A stretch of DNA of 64,000 nt from Niastella soli. Its GTDB lineage: Bacteria; Bacteroidota; Bacteroidia; Chitinophagales; Chitinophagaceae. Both the position numbers and the translations under genes were made by a program. The stretch is from the NCBI RefSeq assembly GCF_017742245.1, contig NZ_JAGHKO010000011.1, forward strand, positions 460,518 to 524,517, in the 5' to 3' direction. Below, piece after piece: positions 54,713-61,843 of the stretch (positions are counted from its first letter, which is position 1; each line of letters begins with the position of its first letter). The notes under the pieces were generated by a model. It was not told the DNA's origin and did not search any database. It saw nothing but the letters and a program-made list of their open reading frames with translations.

Positions 54713-55876
54713 TTATTTAACTACTGTCAATATTTTATTTTCCAGCCTATAATGAACACCGTACGACTCTAACATCTTAAGAATGTTAGAAAGATTTAGG
54801 TTACGACTTATACGGCCGCCATACGTTTCGTTATTTGTTTTCACTTCATAACGGATCTCTACATCGTACCAGCGGCTTATTTGGCGCATAATGGTTTTTA
54901 TGTCAGTATTATCAAATTCAAACCAGCCATTCTTCCAGGCCATTACCTGATCAATGTCCACGTTGTCTGTTACTTTAATGGCATTGTTAGCAGCAACAGC
55001 TTGCTGGCCGGGATTTAATATGGTAGCATTTTCATTGCCGATTGAACCCACTTTCACTTTTCCTTCTAACAGCGTTGTCTTTATCGTTTCTTCATCTTTA
55101 TAGGCATTCACATTAAAGTGCGTGCCCAGTACTTCTATATCCTGGGTGCTTGTCTTTACATGAAAAGGCATTTTTTGCCCTGAGGGGAGTCGAAGGGTGG
55201 CTACCTCAAAATATCCTTCTCCATCCAGTTCTACTTCCCGCCGTTCACCTGTGAAGGTGGTAGGGAAACGCAGGGAGCTGGCTGAGTTCAACCATACCTT
55301 TGATCCATCTGGCAGGATCAACTGATACTGATTGCCCCGCGCAGTGGTGATGGTGTTGTATACCACAGCCGCCTGTTCGTTTTTGTTGCCTGCCCTTGCA
55401 TACGATACCTGTCCGTTCAGGTTGATTACGGTTGTTCCACCCTGTTGTGAAATGGTGCCGTTGGCAGAGTCCAGTAAAATGGTGCGTCCATCAGCGAGGG
55501 TAAGCGTGGCTGCATCGCGACCGGGCGGAAGGTCGTGCGGTTTTGTTTTCGCCGTTTCATTATTAGGTAGCTGCTGGGGCTGTTTTTTAAATAACCAGAA
55601 GTAACTACCCGTGCCGATCGCTAATAACAATACTGCCGCCGCGGCTGCCAGGCTATAGTTTTTTCTTTTGAAGGGAACCACGACAGTATCCTCCATGCTG
55701 GCGGTTATCTTTTTATACATCTCCTGTCTTAAGGCGATCTCCTCTTCTGCTGACAGGTCAGTAGTACCTGCCAATTCCAACCGGCGGTAATATTCTTCAA
55801 TCAATGTCTTTTCCGCAGGAGTGGCAGTGCCATCCTGGTATTTATCCAACATCCTATGAAATGCTATCTTGTCCAT
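54713..55876 (-). CDS. FecR-family anti-sigma factor
   Basis: A 387-residue anti-sigma regulator. The cytoplasmic N-terminal helical part (FHRMLDKYQDGTATPAEKTL) binds the sigma factor; a single membrane helix (SLAAAAAVLLLAIGTGSYFWLF) lies at about 75-97; the periplasmic FecR domain (about 165-270, ITTARGNQYQLILPDGSKVW, LDGEGYFEV) and DUF4974 (about 310-380, WFEFDNTDIKTIMRQISRWY) follow, which contacts the STN domain of SusC. Start at 55876 (MDKIAFHRML) preferred over 55897. It is upstream of susC with 370 bases between, and no sigma gene precedes it as is usual. Confidence 0.95.
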   Translation of the reverse strand: MDKIAFHRMLDKYQDGTATPAEKTLIEEYYRRLELAGTTDLSAEEEIALRQEMYKKITASMEDTVVVPFKRKNYSLAAAAAVLLLAIGTGSYFWLFKKQPQQLPNNETAKTKPHDLPPGRDAATLTLADGRTILLDSANGTISQQGGTTVINLNGQVSYARAGNKNEQAAVVYNTITTARGNQYQLILPDGSKVWLNSASSLRFPTTFTGERREVELDGEGYFEVATLRLPSGQKMPFHVKTSTQDIEVLGTHFNVNAYKDEETIKTTLLEGKVKVGSIGNENATILNPGQQAVAANNAIKVTDNVDIDQVMAWKNGWFEFDNTDIKTIMRQISRWYDVEIRYEVKTNNETYGGRISRNLNLSNILKMLESYGVHYRLENKILTVVK

Positions 55877-56045
55877 ACTACTTATATATGTACCCAAACG
55901 ATAGAGCCACCCTACGGAATTTGAAAAAATTTTTAAAGAAAATTATAACTGCTTCAATATCAGTGATGATCTAAAACAACAATTATTTGAGCTCTGCGCG
56001 TTACGTGCGAGGGTTAGGGGTATACTAGCTTTGTGGTGTAAGGAG

Positions 56046-56135
56046 AAGCATGTAGGAGGTTGGAGGTAAGAAGTAGGAGGTAAGAGGTAGGAAGTAAGAA
56101 GTAGGAGTTAAGATGTGGGAAGTAAAGGAATAAGA
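56046..56135. repeat. GGTAGGA/AAGTAGG heptamer array
   Basis: Degenerate 7-bp units (GTAGGAG, GTAAGAA, GTAGGAA). Same family as at 6575-6636, upstream of the SnoaL-like gene. Confidence 0.8.
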
Positions 56136-56256
56136 GGCGAGAAGTCAGAGGAATCGAATTTCGGTTTTTTTATATTTCATACATCGTACTTCATAATTCA
56201 TACTTCATGATTAATAATTCATACATCAACTAAATAAAATTATAAACCAACACAGA

Positions 56257-56655
56257 ATGAACACAGTACAGGAAAGTAACAAATCGATAGTTACCCGTTT
56301 TAACAAGGAGTTTATAGAGCAGGGAAACGTTCAGGCATTTGAAGAAATTGTGGCCACCGGTTTTGTGAATCGCAGTGCCGCTACTTTGAATATCCCGGCC
56401 GGGCGGGAAGGGATCAAAGATTATATCGTTGAGGTATTACACAAGGCATTATCTGATGTAAAGGTGGAGATCTTTGACCAGATCGCAGAAGGCGATACGG
56501 TGGTTACCCGAAAAGCCATTTCTGGTATTCAGGTAGGGGTGTTCTTAAATAACCCGCCCACCCATCAACGGATTACCATGCATTGTATTGACATTGTAAA
56601 GTTGAAGGATGGGAAGTATGTTGAGCATTGGCGCTATGGGCAAGTTATTTGTTAA
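56257..56655 (+). CDS. SnoaL-like/ester cyclase-type protein
   Basis: A 132-residue protein of the NTF2-like fold, SnoaL subgroup. NKSIVTRFNKEFIEQGNVQA is the typical first helix, then EEIVATGFVNRSA, REGIKDYIVEVL, QIAEGDTVVTRKAISGIQVG and DIVKLKDGKYVEHWRYGQ. The family includes polyketide cyclases and many small proteins of unknown role; no substrate can be given. No neighbours on the same strand, so it is monocistronic. A repeat array is about 120 bases before the start, and AGTT-type repeats follow the gene (56712-56745). Confidence 0.85.
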   Translation: MNTVQESNKSIVTRFNKEFIEQGNVQAFEEIVATGFVNRSAATLNIPAGREGIKDYIVEVLHKALSDVKVEIFDQIAEGDTVVTRKAISGIQVGVFLNNPPTHQRITMHCIDIVKLKDGKYVEHWRYGQVIC

Positions 56656-56711
56656 AAGTTAAATGTCTTAAGTTGATTATTTTCAATTAATAAGGTTATA
56701 CTTTTAGAGTT

Positions 56712-56745
56712 TGTTAGTTATTTAGTTCTTGAGTTTATAAGTTAA
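56712..56745. repeat. AGTT-type degenerate repeat
   Basis: TTTGTTAGTTATTTAGTTCTTGAG-like units with 7-8 base period. Complementary strings (CTAAAAAAC, CTAAAGAAC, CTAATTAAC) at 56775-56800 make this a convergent inverted repeat before the BNR gene end. Confidence 0.55.
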
Positions 56746-56808
56746 TGCAAGTTTGAAAAATGAAGCGAACTTCAAACTAAAAAACTAAAGAACTAATTAA
56801 CTGGCATT

Positions 56809-57891
56809 TCAATCAGCAAACTGCACCGAATATATCATCGGTAAATAGTTATTGATCACTTCCCAGTTCTCTCCGCGATCAGGTGAAAAGAACAGGTTGC
56901 CGGTAGTGGTGCCAAATACAACGGCGTTGCTGTCATTGACCAGGGCATGACGGTAAACGATATCAAAACAATTCTCCTGAGGTAACCCATTGCGCAATTG
57001 TTTCCAGGTTTTCCCTCCATCGTCGGTGCGGCAAATAACAAGCGCGCCATGGATAGCGGTACGGTTTACGTCGCTATCGGCAGGTGCTACCCAGGCCTGG
57101 TCGGGATTGTCGCCGGCTACGGCAATGGCAAAACCAAAACGGGCCGGGCCCTGGGGTTCACTTACGTCTATCCAGTTTTTGCCACCATCGGTACTGCGAA
57201 AGATGCCACAGTGATTCTGCTGCCACAGGAAATCAGGGTTACTGGGCGCGGCCACTACAATATGCGGGTCGAAACCTGTTTCAACGGTAGGGTCGGGCAG
57301 AAAATCGGCACTCATGCCTTTATTGCGGATAGCCCAGCTTTTACCAGCGTCAGTGGTCTCGAAGATACCGGCACAGCTGATGCCAATGTGAATATGATCT
57401 TCATCACGCGGATCAACAACAATGGAATGAATGCCCGGCAGGTCGCGGCCACCGCCAAACCAACCTTCTTTACGGGTGGGATGTTTCCATAACGATTCAA
57501 CAAGTTGAAAGCTGTTGCCTCCATCTTCGCTCACGAACAAGCCACCGGGGTCTGTGCCTATCCATAACCGCGAGGTGTAGTTATTGCCGCCATGTGCCAT
57601 TGACCACAAATAGCGGGTGGTGGCCGGCATGCCATCTTTCACTTCTTCACCTTCCGGATAAGCCGGGGCAGTTACTTCTTCCCAGCTTTTGCCCCTGTCT
57701 TTCGACCGTTGCAGTTTCACGCCCCAATGACCATGGTCCTGACAAGCCCACCAGGTTCCATTACGTGGGTCGGCATAAGCGATGGAAATAGGCACGCCTT
57801 CAAAGGAGCAACTTTCCATTGTCCATTGACCGTTATGAAAACGATAGGCAATTAATCCTTTTCGTGTTCCCAATAAAAGTGTTGATCTCAT
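56809..57891 (-). CDS. BNR/Asp-box repeat protein (exo-alpha-sialidase-like fold)
   Basis: A 360-residue protein with at least six Asp-box motifs spaced by about 50-60 residues (SKDRGKSW, SEDGGNSF, TTDAGKSW, STDGGKNW, TDDGGKTW, SPDRGENW), forming a beta propeller. No signal peptide, so cytoplasmic. The catalytic Arg triad and nucleophile pair of true sialidases are not evident, and databases tend to overname such proteins as exo-alpha-sialidase. It lies 32 bases downstream of a MoaD/ThiS-like gene on the same strand. The pairing looks like an operon. Confidence 0.86.
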   Translation of the reverse strand: MRSTLLLGTRKGLIAYRFHNGQWTMESCSFEGVPISIAYADPRNGTWWACQDHGHWGVKLQRSKDRGKSWEEVTAPAYPEGEEVKDGMPATTRYLWSMAHGGNNYTSRLWIGTDPGGLFVSEDGGNSFQLVESLWKHPTRKEGWFGGGRDLPGIHSIVVDPRDEDHIHIGISCAGIFETTDAGKSWAIRNKGMSADFLPDPTVETGFDPHIVVAAPSNPDFLWQQNHCGIFRSTDGGKNWIDVSEPQGPARFGFAIAVAGDNPDQAWVAPADSDVNRTAIHGALVICRTDDGGKTWKQLRNGLPQENCFDIVYRHALVNDSNAVVFGTTTGNLFFSPDRGENWEVINNYLPMIYSVQFAD

Positions 57892-57923
57892 ATGGAAATG
57901 TTGAATGTTGAATATCGAAGTAT

Positions 57924-58196
57924 TTAGCCGCCCGATAGCGCCTGCATGATATAAATTTCACTGTTCTCCTGGAATGGATCACTGAGCTTTGTCCGGTCTT
58001 TGATCATAACGCCATCTATAAAGATGTTCACGTGTTGCCGCAAACGGCCCTGGTCATCCAGCACATATTTTGTTACACCGGGATAACTGGCCTCTATTTC
58101 CTGCAGAACAGCCGGAAGGGTTTTCCCGTTGGCTTTTGTATCAGCCAGTTTGGGAAAGAACCTTTTTAACGCATATGTGAATTTTACTAATGCCAT
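57924..58196 (-). CDS. MoaD/ThiS family sulfur carrier protein
   Basis: A 90-residue ubiquitin-like protein. It has a beta-grasp pattern (VKFTYALKRFFPKLAD, TLPAVLQEIEASYPGVTKYV, RLRQHVNIFIDGVM) and ends in ALSGG, with the Gly-Gly terminus required for thiocarboxylation by an E1-like MoeB/ThiF enzyme. It could serve in molybdopterin, thiamine or another sulfur transfer pathway; no moa or thi genes are in the window. It starts the unit with the BNR-repeat gene. The start codon abuts TTGCCTATTGCCC-type repeats, so its promoter may lie beyond them. Confidence 0.88.
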   Translation of the reverse strand: MALVKFTYALKRFFPKLADTKANGKTLPAVLQEIEASYPGVTKYVLDDQGRLRQHVNIFIDGVMIKDRTKLSDPFQENSEIYIMQALSGG

Positions 58197-58442
58197 TGCC
58201 TATTGCCCATTGCCTTCTCCTACTAAGCTAATCAATTCCTGAATTTCAACGGAATACATTATCGAAAAGAAGATAAACCGGGAAACGGGTCGGTTGAAGC
58301 GGGATTTTAAGGGCTTTAATCGTTCAAATACACACATATATATTATACAAATGTTACTAGCGTGCAATTTGTTATTAAATTACAGGGCGGCTATGTAACA
58401 ACGCTTAATAAAGGCGGTTACATTCCGGTAATCTGACGTTTC

Positions 58443-59060
58443 ATGACCCGGACACCCTTGGATTCAAACAGCGCTCAGGAAGATCTGTCGCTGATCGTTG
58501 CTATACGGTCAGGCGACTATGCTGCTTTTACCCTGCTCTATAATAAATACAGTCAGCCTTTAACGCATTATGGACTAAAATTCATTCCCGATCTGCCGGC
58601 GGTTGAAGATTGTTTGCATGATGTGTTCGTTTGGTTATGGGCAAACCGGCAAAAGCTCAACATGCATACCTCGGTAAAAAGCTATTTGTTCAAAACTGTA
58701 CGCACTACCATGTTGCACTGGCTGCAAAAACAAAACCGGTTGTTGGGGCTGGACCCTGGCGACGAACCTGGCTATCCTTTCGAACTGCAACTAACCCCCG
58801 AAACGCTCGTGCTGCACAATGAAAGCCAACGACAATTAAAAAAGCAGCTGGAGGGTGTCCTGGGTTCCCTGACCGCCAAACAAAAAGAAGTGATCTACCT
58901 GCGTTATTATGAAGGGTTGAATTTTGAAGAAATAGCCCGTAATATGAACCTCTCGGTAAAGGCCTGCTATAAGCTGATGAGTCGCGCCATTTCCATCCTG
59001 CGCGAAAAGATCCCGGGGTCGTTAGTGATTCTGATCATTTTGGTACTATTCATCTCCTAA
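58443..59060 (+). CDS. ECF-type RNA polymerase sigma-70 factor (second)
   Basis: A 205-residue sigma factor of the ECF type. Region 2: AFTLLYNKYSQPLTHYGLKF and VEDCLHDVFVWLWANRQKL; region 4: LTAKQKEVIYLRYYEGLNFE with EIARNMNLSVKACYKLMSRA. It ends in a strikingly hydrophobic tail SLVILIILVLFIS, like a membrane anchor, a feature shared with the first sigma factor in milder form. No anti-sigma or SusC gene follows; an ArsR-led operon starts 60 bases later. It could be a partner of the FecR at 54.7 kb or of an unlinked anti-sigma factor. Confidence 0.93.
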   Translation: MTRTPLDSNSAQEDLSLIVAIRSGDYAAFTLLYNKYSQPLTHYGLKFIPDLPAVEDCLHDVFVWLWANRQKLNMHTSVKSYLFKTVRTTMLHWLQKQNRLLGLDPGDEPGYPFELQLTPETLVLHNESQRQLKKQLEGVLGSLTAKQKEVIYLRYYEGLNFEEIARNMNLSVKACYKLMSRAISILREKIPGSLVILIILVLFIS

Positions 59061-59072
59061 ATTAAAAAAAAG

Positions 59073-59118
59073 TTGTGTAGTTAAATAGCTACGCGTATAT
59101 TTGTAGTCAAATAGCTAC
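59073..59118 (+). promoter_or_regulatory. Promoter with two operator copies for the ArsR operon
   Basis: TTG (59073-59075) and TATATTTG (59096-59103) are 20 bases apart, a full Bacteroidota promoter. Two near-identical sites overlap it: GTAGTTAAATAGCTAC (59077-59092) and GTAGTCAAATAGCTAC (59103-59118), 26 bases apart start to start, palindromic except for 1-2 pairs. They fit an autoregulatory ArsR operator. Confidence 0.8.
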
Positions 59119-59121
59119 ACA

Positions 59122-59442
59122 ATGAACCTCCGCAGAGACGTTTTTCAGGCAATAGCCGATCCAACCAGGAGAGCCATTTTATTATTGGTGGCTTCCCAAT
59201 CAATGACCGCCGGTGCCATTGCGTCGAACTTCGACACAGCCCGGCCTACCGTTTCAAAACACCTGCAGATACTCACAGAATGCGAACTGCTGGAGCAAAC
59301 GCAGAATGGCCGTGAGGTGTATTACCACTTCAATGCCAATAAAATGAAAGAGGTGGCTGACTTTATTGAGCCATTCCGGAAAATGTGGGATGACCGTTTT
59401 AATAAGATTGAATCAATAATGAAAAAATACAAAAGCAAATAA
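59122..59442 (+). CDS. ArsR/SmtB family transcriptional repressor
   Basis: A 106-residue winged-helix repressor. [35 protein letters not shown] (recognition helix) and [13 protein letters not shown] (wing) are typical ArsR. The metal-binding ELCVCDL motif is absent, which is usual for the subgroup paired with AHSA1-like SRPBCC genes. The two operator copies just upstream suggest autoregulation. It is the first gene of a five-gene run with gaps of 1, 6, 24 and 4 bases. Confidence 0.95.
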   Translation: MNLRRDVFQAIADPTRRAILLLVASQSMTAGAIASNFDTARPTVSKHLQILTECELLEQTQNGREVYYHFNANKMKEVADFIEPFRKMWDDRFNKIESIMKKYKSK

Positions 59443-59443
59443 T

Positions 59444-59908
59444 ATGGAACGAAAAACAATGGTCAATGCCGAAACCGGCAAACAGGAACTGGTGATCACC
59501 CGGGAGTTTGATCTGCCATTGGAATTGCTTTTTAAAGCGTATATAGAACCCGAGATCATTGAACAATGGATGGGGACAAAAGTGCTGAAGTTCGATTGCA
59601 AAAAGCACGGTAGTTACCAATTGGAAACAACCGATCCTAAGGGAAATAAACACGGCTTCAATGGGGTGATACATGAGTTGGTGCCGGATAAGAAGATCTC
59701 GCGCACGTTTGAAATGGAAAATACGCCTTTTGGCATTCAACTGGAGATCTATGAATTTGAACCACTCACTGCGGAGACCAGCAAGCTGACCATGCATGTG
59801 ATATATGAATCGGTTGAGCAAAGAGATCAGATCCTAAAAATGCCTTTTGCACAAGGTATAAATATGGCACATAACCGCATTGAACAAGTGTTACGTCAGG
59901 TAAAATAA
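59444..59908 (+). CDS. AHSA1-like SRPBCC domain protein
   Basis: A 154-residue helix-grip protein of the AHSA1/START superfamily (residues 15-150). ITREFDLPLELLFKAYIEPE, EQWMGTKVLKFDCKKHGSY and TFEMENTPFGIQLEIYEFEP fit the group that follows ArsR repressors. A hydrophobic ligand cavity is expected; biological role not settled. The start lies 1 base after the arsR stop codon, so the two are translationally coupled. Confidence 0.9.
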   Translation: MERKTMVNAETGKQELVITREFDLPLELLFKAYIEPEIIEQWMGTKVLKFDCKKHGSYQLETTDPKGNKHGFNGVIHELVPDKKISRTFEMENTPFGIQLEIYEFEPLTAETSKLTMHVIYESVEQRDQILKMPFAQGINMAHNRIEQVLRQVK

Positions 59909-59914
59909 CATTTT

Positions 59915-60508
59915 ATGGCAAAGAGTATAATAATGAATCCCCGGGTTGAATTCTTTTTTAAAAGCGTGAAGTGGCATCAGGAATATGAGCAATTGCGCAT
60001 GATCGTTCTTGACAGCGGACTTACCGAAGAATTGAAATGGGGGTGTCCCTGTTATTCGGATTCGAAAAAGAACATCGTACTGATACATGGATTCAAAGAT
60101 TATTGTGCCCTGTTGTTCTTCAAGGGTGCATTGTTGAAAGATCCCAAAGGGGTCCTTATTCAACAAACGAAAAATGTGCAATCGGCCCGTCAAATACGGT
60201 TCACCGATGTGAAGGAAATAGTGAAGCTGGCACCAACGCTTAAAAAGTATATTAAGGAAGCCATTGAAGTAGAAAAAGCCGGCCTGAAGGTGGAGCTTAA
60301 AAAAACAACCGACTTTCACGTGCCTGAGGAATTTCAGGTGAAATTAGATAAAATGCCTGCGTTGAAAAGAGCATTTAAAGAATTAACGCCTGGGCGCCAA
60401 CGAGCCTACCTCTTTCATTTTTCTCAACCCAAGCAAGCCAAAACCCGCGAGGCAAGGGTAGAGAAATACCTGCAACAGATCCTTAGTGGAAAAGGACTGG
60501 ATGATTAA
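59915..60508 (+). CDS. YdeI/DUF1801-OmdA family protein
   Basis: A 197-residue protein. The N-terminal DUF1801-type half (FFFKSVKWHQEYEQLRMIVL, LKWGCPCYSD, LIHGFKDYCALLFFKGALL) is followed by an OmdA-like C-terminal part (PEEFQVKLDKMPALKRAFKE, PGRQRAYLFHFSQPKQAKTR). In other bacteria YdeI-type proteins are linked to resistance to antimicrobial peptides or to envelope stress, without a known biochemical activity. Alternative start at 59933. Third gene of the ArsR operon, 6 bases after the SRPBCC gene. Confidence 0.88.
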   Translation: MAKSIIMNPRVEFFFKSVKWHQEYEQLRMIVLDSGLTEELKWGCPCYSDSKKNIVLIHGFKDYCALLFFKGALLKDPKGVLIQQTKNVQSARQIRFTDVKEIVKLAPTLKKYIKEAIEVEKAGLKVELKKTTDFHVPEEFQVKLDKMPALKRAFKELTPGRQRAYLFHFSQPKQAKTREARVEKYLQQILSGKGLDD

Positions 60509-60532
60509 TTAACCCTAAAAAAACAAATCAAC

Positions 60533-60937
60533 ATGGAACAAACAAACAACAGATCCGAAAAAAGAAACAAGATCATTTATTGGATAGCTACCCTTTGGCT
60601 GTCATTGGGAATGGTAGCAACCGGCATAGTTCAGCTAATTCAGAATAAAGAAGAAGCAGCTATGTTCAGCCGCCTGGGCTACCCCATGTATTTACTTACT
60701 ATAATTGGGGTTTGGAAAATGCTGGGGGTGATAGCAGTGTTAGTACCAAAATTTCCCCTGGTAAAAGAATGGGCGTATGCCGGCTTTTTCTTTGTTATGA
60801 CCGGCGCTGTTTTTTCTCACCTGGCCATTGCAGATGCGCCCAAAGAATTGTTTGGTCCCATCCTGTTAATAGTGCTCACTATTATATCCTGGTATTTCAG
60901 ACCCGCTAATAGAAAGGTTGTTCCACTTAATAAATAA
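60533..60937 (+). CDS. DoxX family membrane protein
   Basis: A 134-residue inner-membrane protein with four predicted helices (about 15-37, 51-72, 78-98 and 105-125) of the DoxX/DoxX-like type: IIYWIATLWLSLGMVATGIV, GVWKMLGVIAVLVPKFPLVK and EWAYAGFFFVMTGAVFSHLA. DoxX-like proteins are associated with redox or thiol stress complexes and quinone-related processes; this one has no catalytic Cys visible. Fourth gene of the ArsR operon. Confidence 0.88.
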   Translation: MEQTNNRSEKRNKIIYWIATLWLSLGMVATGIVQLIQNKEEAAMFSRLGYPMYLLTIIGVWKMLGVIAVLVPKFPLVKEWAYAGFFFVMTGAVFSHLAIADAPKELFGPILLIVLTIISWYFRPANRKVVPLNK

Positions 60938-60941
60938 CACC

Positions 60942-61508
60942 ATGAAAGAAACTAAAAAAGAGCTGTCGGCAGACCAGCGTACAGACCTGCTTACTATCTT
61001 GAAAACCCGTTTTGAGAAGAACAAAGGCCGTCATAAAGGCATTGAATGGGCCGATGTGCAGGCCAGGCTGGAAGCGAGTCCCAAAAAGCTTTGGTCGCTC
61101 GACGACATGGAAATTACCGGTGGCGAACCCGATGTAGTGGGGTATGATAAAAAAACGGATGAATACATTTTTGTCGATTGCTCGGCGGAAAGCCCAAAAG
61201 GCCGCAGAAGCCTTTGTTACGACCGCAAAGCATTAGATTCAAGAAAGGAACACAAGCCCCAGGACAGCGCTATGGATGTGGCCGCTGCCATGGGTATTGA
61301 ATTGCTCACCGAAGAACAGTACCGGGCACTGCAGCAATTGGGTGAATTTGATACCAAAACCTCCAGCTGGATAGTAACCCCTGCCAGCATCAGACAACTC
61401 GGCGGCGCTGTTTTTTGTGATCGTCGTTATGATACGGTGTTCACGTATCACAATGGTGCGGAATCTTATTATGCGGCGAGAGGGTTTAGAGGAGCGTTGA
61501 GAGTATAA
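60942..61508 (+). CDS. DUF4256 family protein
   Basis: A 188-residue soluble protein that I recognise as DUF4256: TILKTRFEKNKGRHKGIEWA, SLDDMEITGGEPDVVGYD, FVDCSAESPKGRRSLCYDRK, MGIELLTEEQYRALQQLG and SSWIVTPASIRQLGGAVFCD. Function not known. The start at 60942 (MKETKKEL) is chosen; 60918 would overlap DoxX. Last gene of the ArsR operon; its stop codon is followed at once by an array of GGCAGAC heptamers. Confidence 0.88.
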   Translation: MKETKKELSADQRTDLLTILKTRFEKNKGRHKGIEWADVQARLEASPKKLWSLDDMEITGGEPDVVGYDKKTDEYIFVDCSAESPKGRRSLCYDRKALDSRKEHKPQDSAMDVAAAMGIELLTEEQYRALQQLGEFDTKTSSWIVTPASIRQLGGAVFCDRRYDTVFTYHNGAESYYAARGFRGALRV

Positions 61509-61605
61509 GACGGCAGACGGCAGACGGCAAACGGCAAACGGCAAACGGCAGACGGAAAGGCAATGGGCAATAGGCAATGGGCAATAGGCAATGGGAAAAA
61601 GCAAT
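61509..61605. repeat. GGCAGAC/GGCAAAC and GGCAATA heptamer arrays
   Basis: Begins 2 bases after the DUF4256 stop codon: six or so GGCAGAC/GGCAAAC units, then GGCAATG/GGCAATA units to about 61605. Confidence 0.85.
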
Positions 61606-61762
61606 GGGTCACCTCGGCTAAGGCCTCGGGGACCAAGGGCAAGATGAATGAATAATAGGGGTGTCAGTGGTCTGTATACAAAAAATAAATATTTAAGATT
61701 CTTCCTTTTTCATGGGGTAATTTCTCAGGTGACTTCCTCTTAACTAACATACCCGCGCGGTG

Positions 61763-61797
61763 CCCGCCCGACTGAACGTCGTTCGGGCGGGATTTTT
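61763..61797 (+). terminator. GC-rich terminator-like hairpin in the TonB gene leader region
   Basis: CCCGCCCGA and TCGGGCGGG arms with TTTTT after. It lies 47 bases before the TonB receptor ATG and about 260 bases past the DUF4256 gene. It may end the upstream operon or attenuate the downstream gene. Confidence 0.7.
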
Positions 61798-61843
61798 GAT
61801 GCGAGCTTGCATTTCATTGTAAAACCATCATTAAATCAGTCAC

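Noticed and set aside
56809-57891. True sialidase
   Set aside because: Asp boxes are present, but I could not locate the catalytic Arg triad and there is no export signal.
61600-61843. Riboswitch before the TonB receptor gene
   Set aside because: I could not match the conserved core of cobalamin, TPP or SAM riboswitches; only a terminator-like hairpin is supported.
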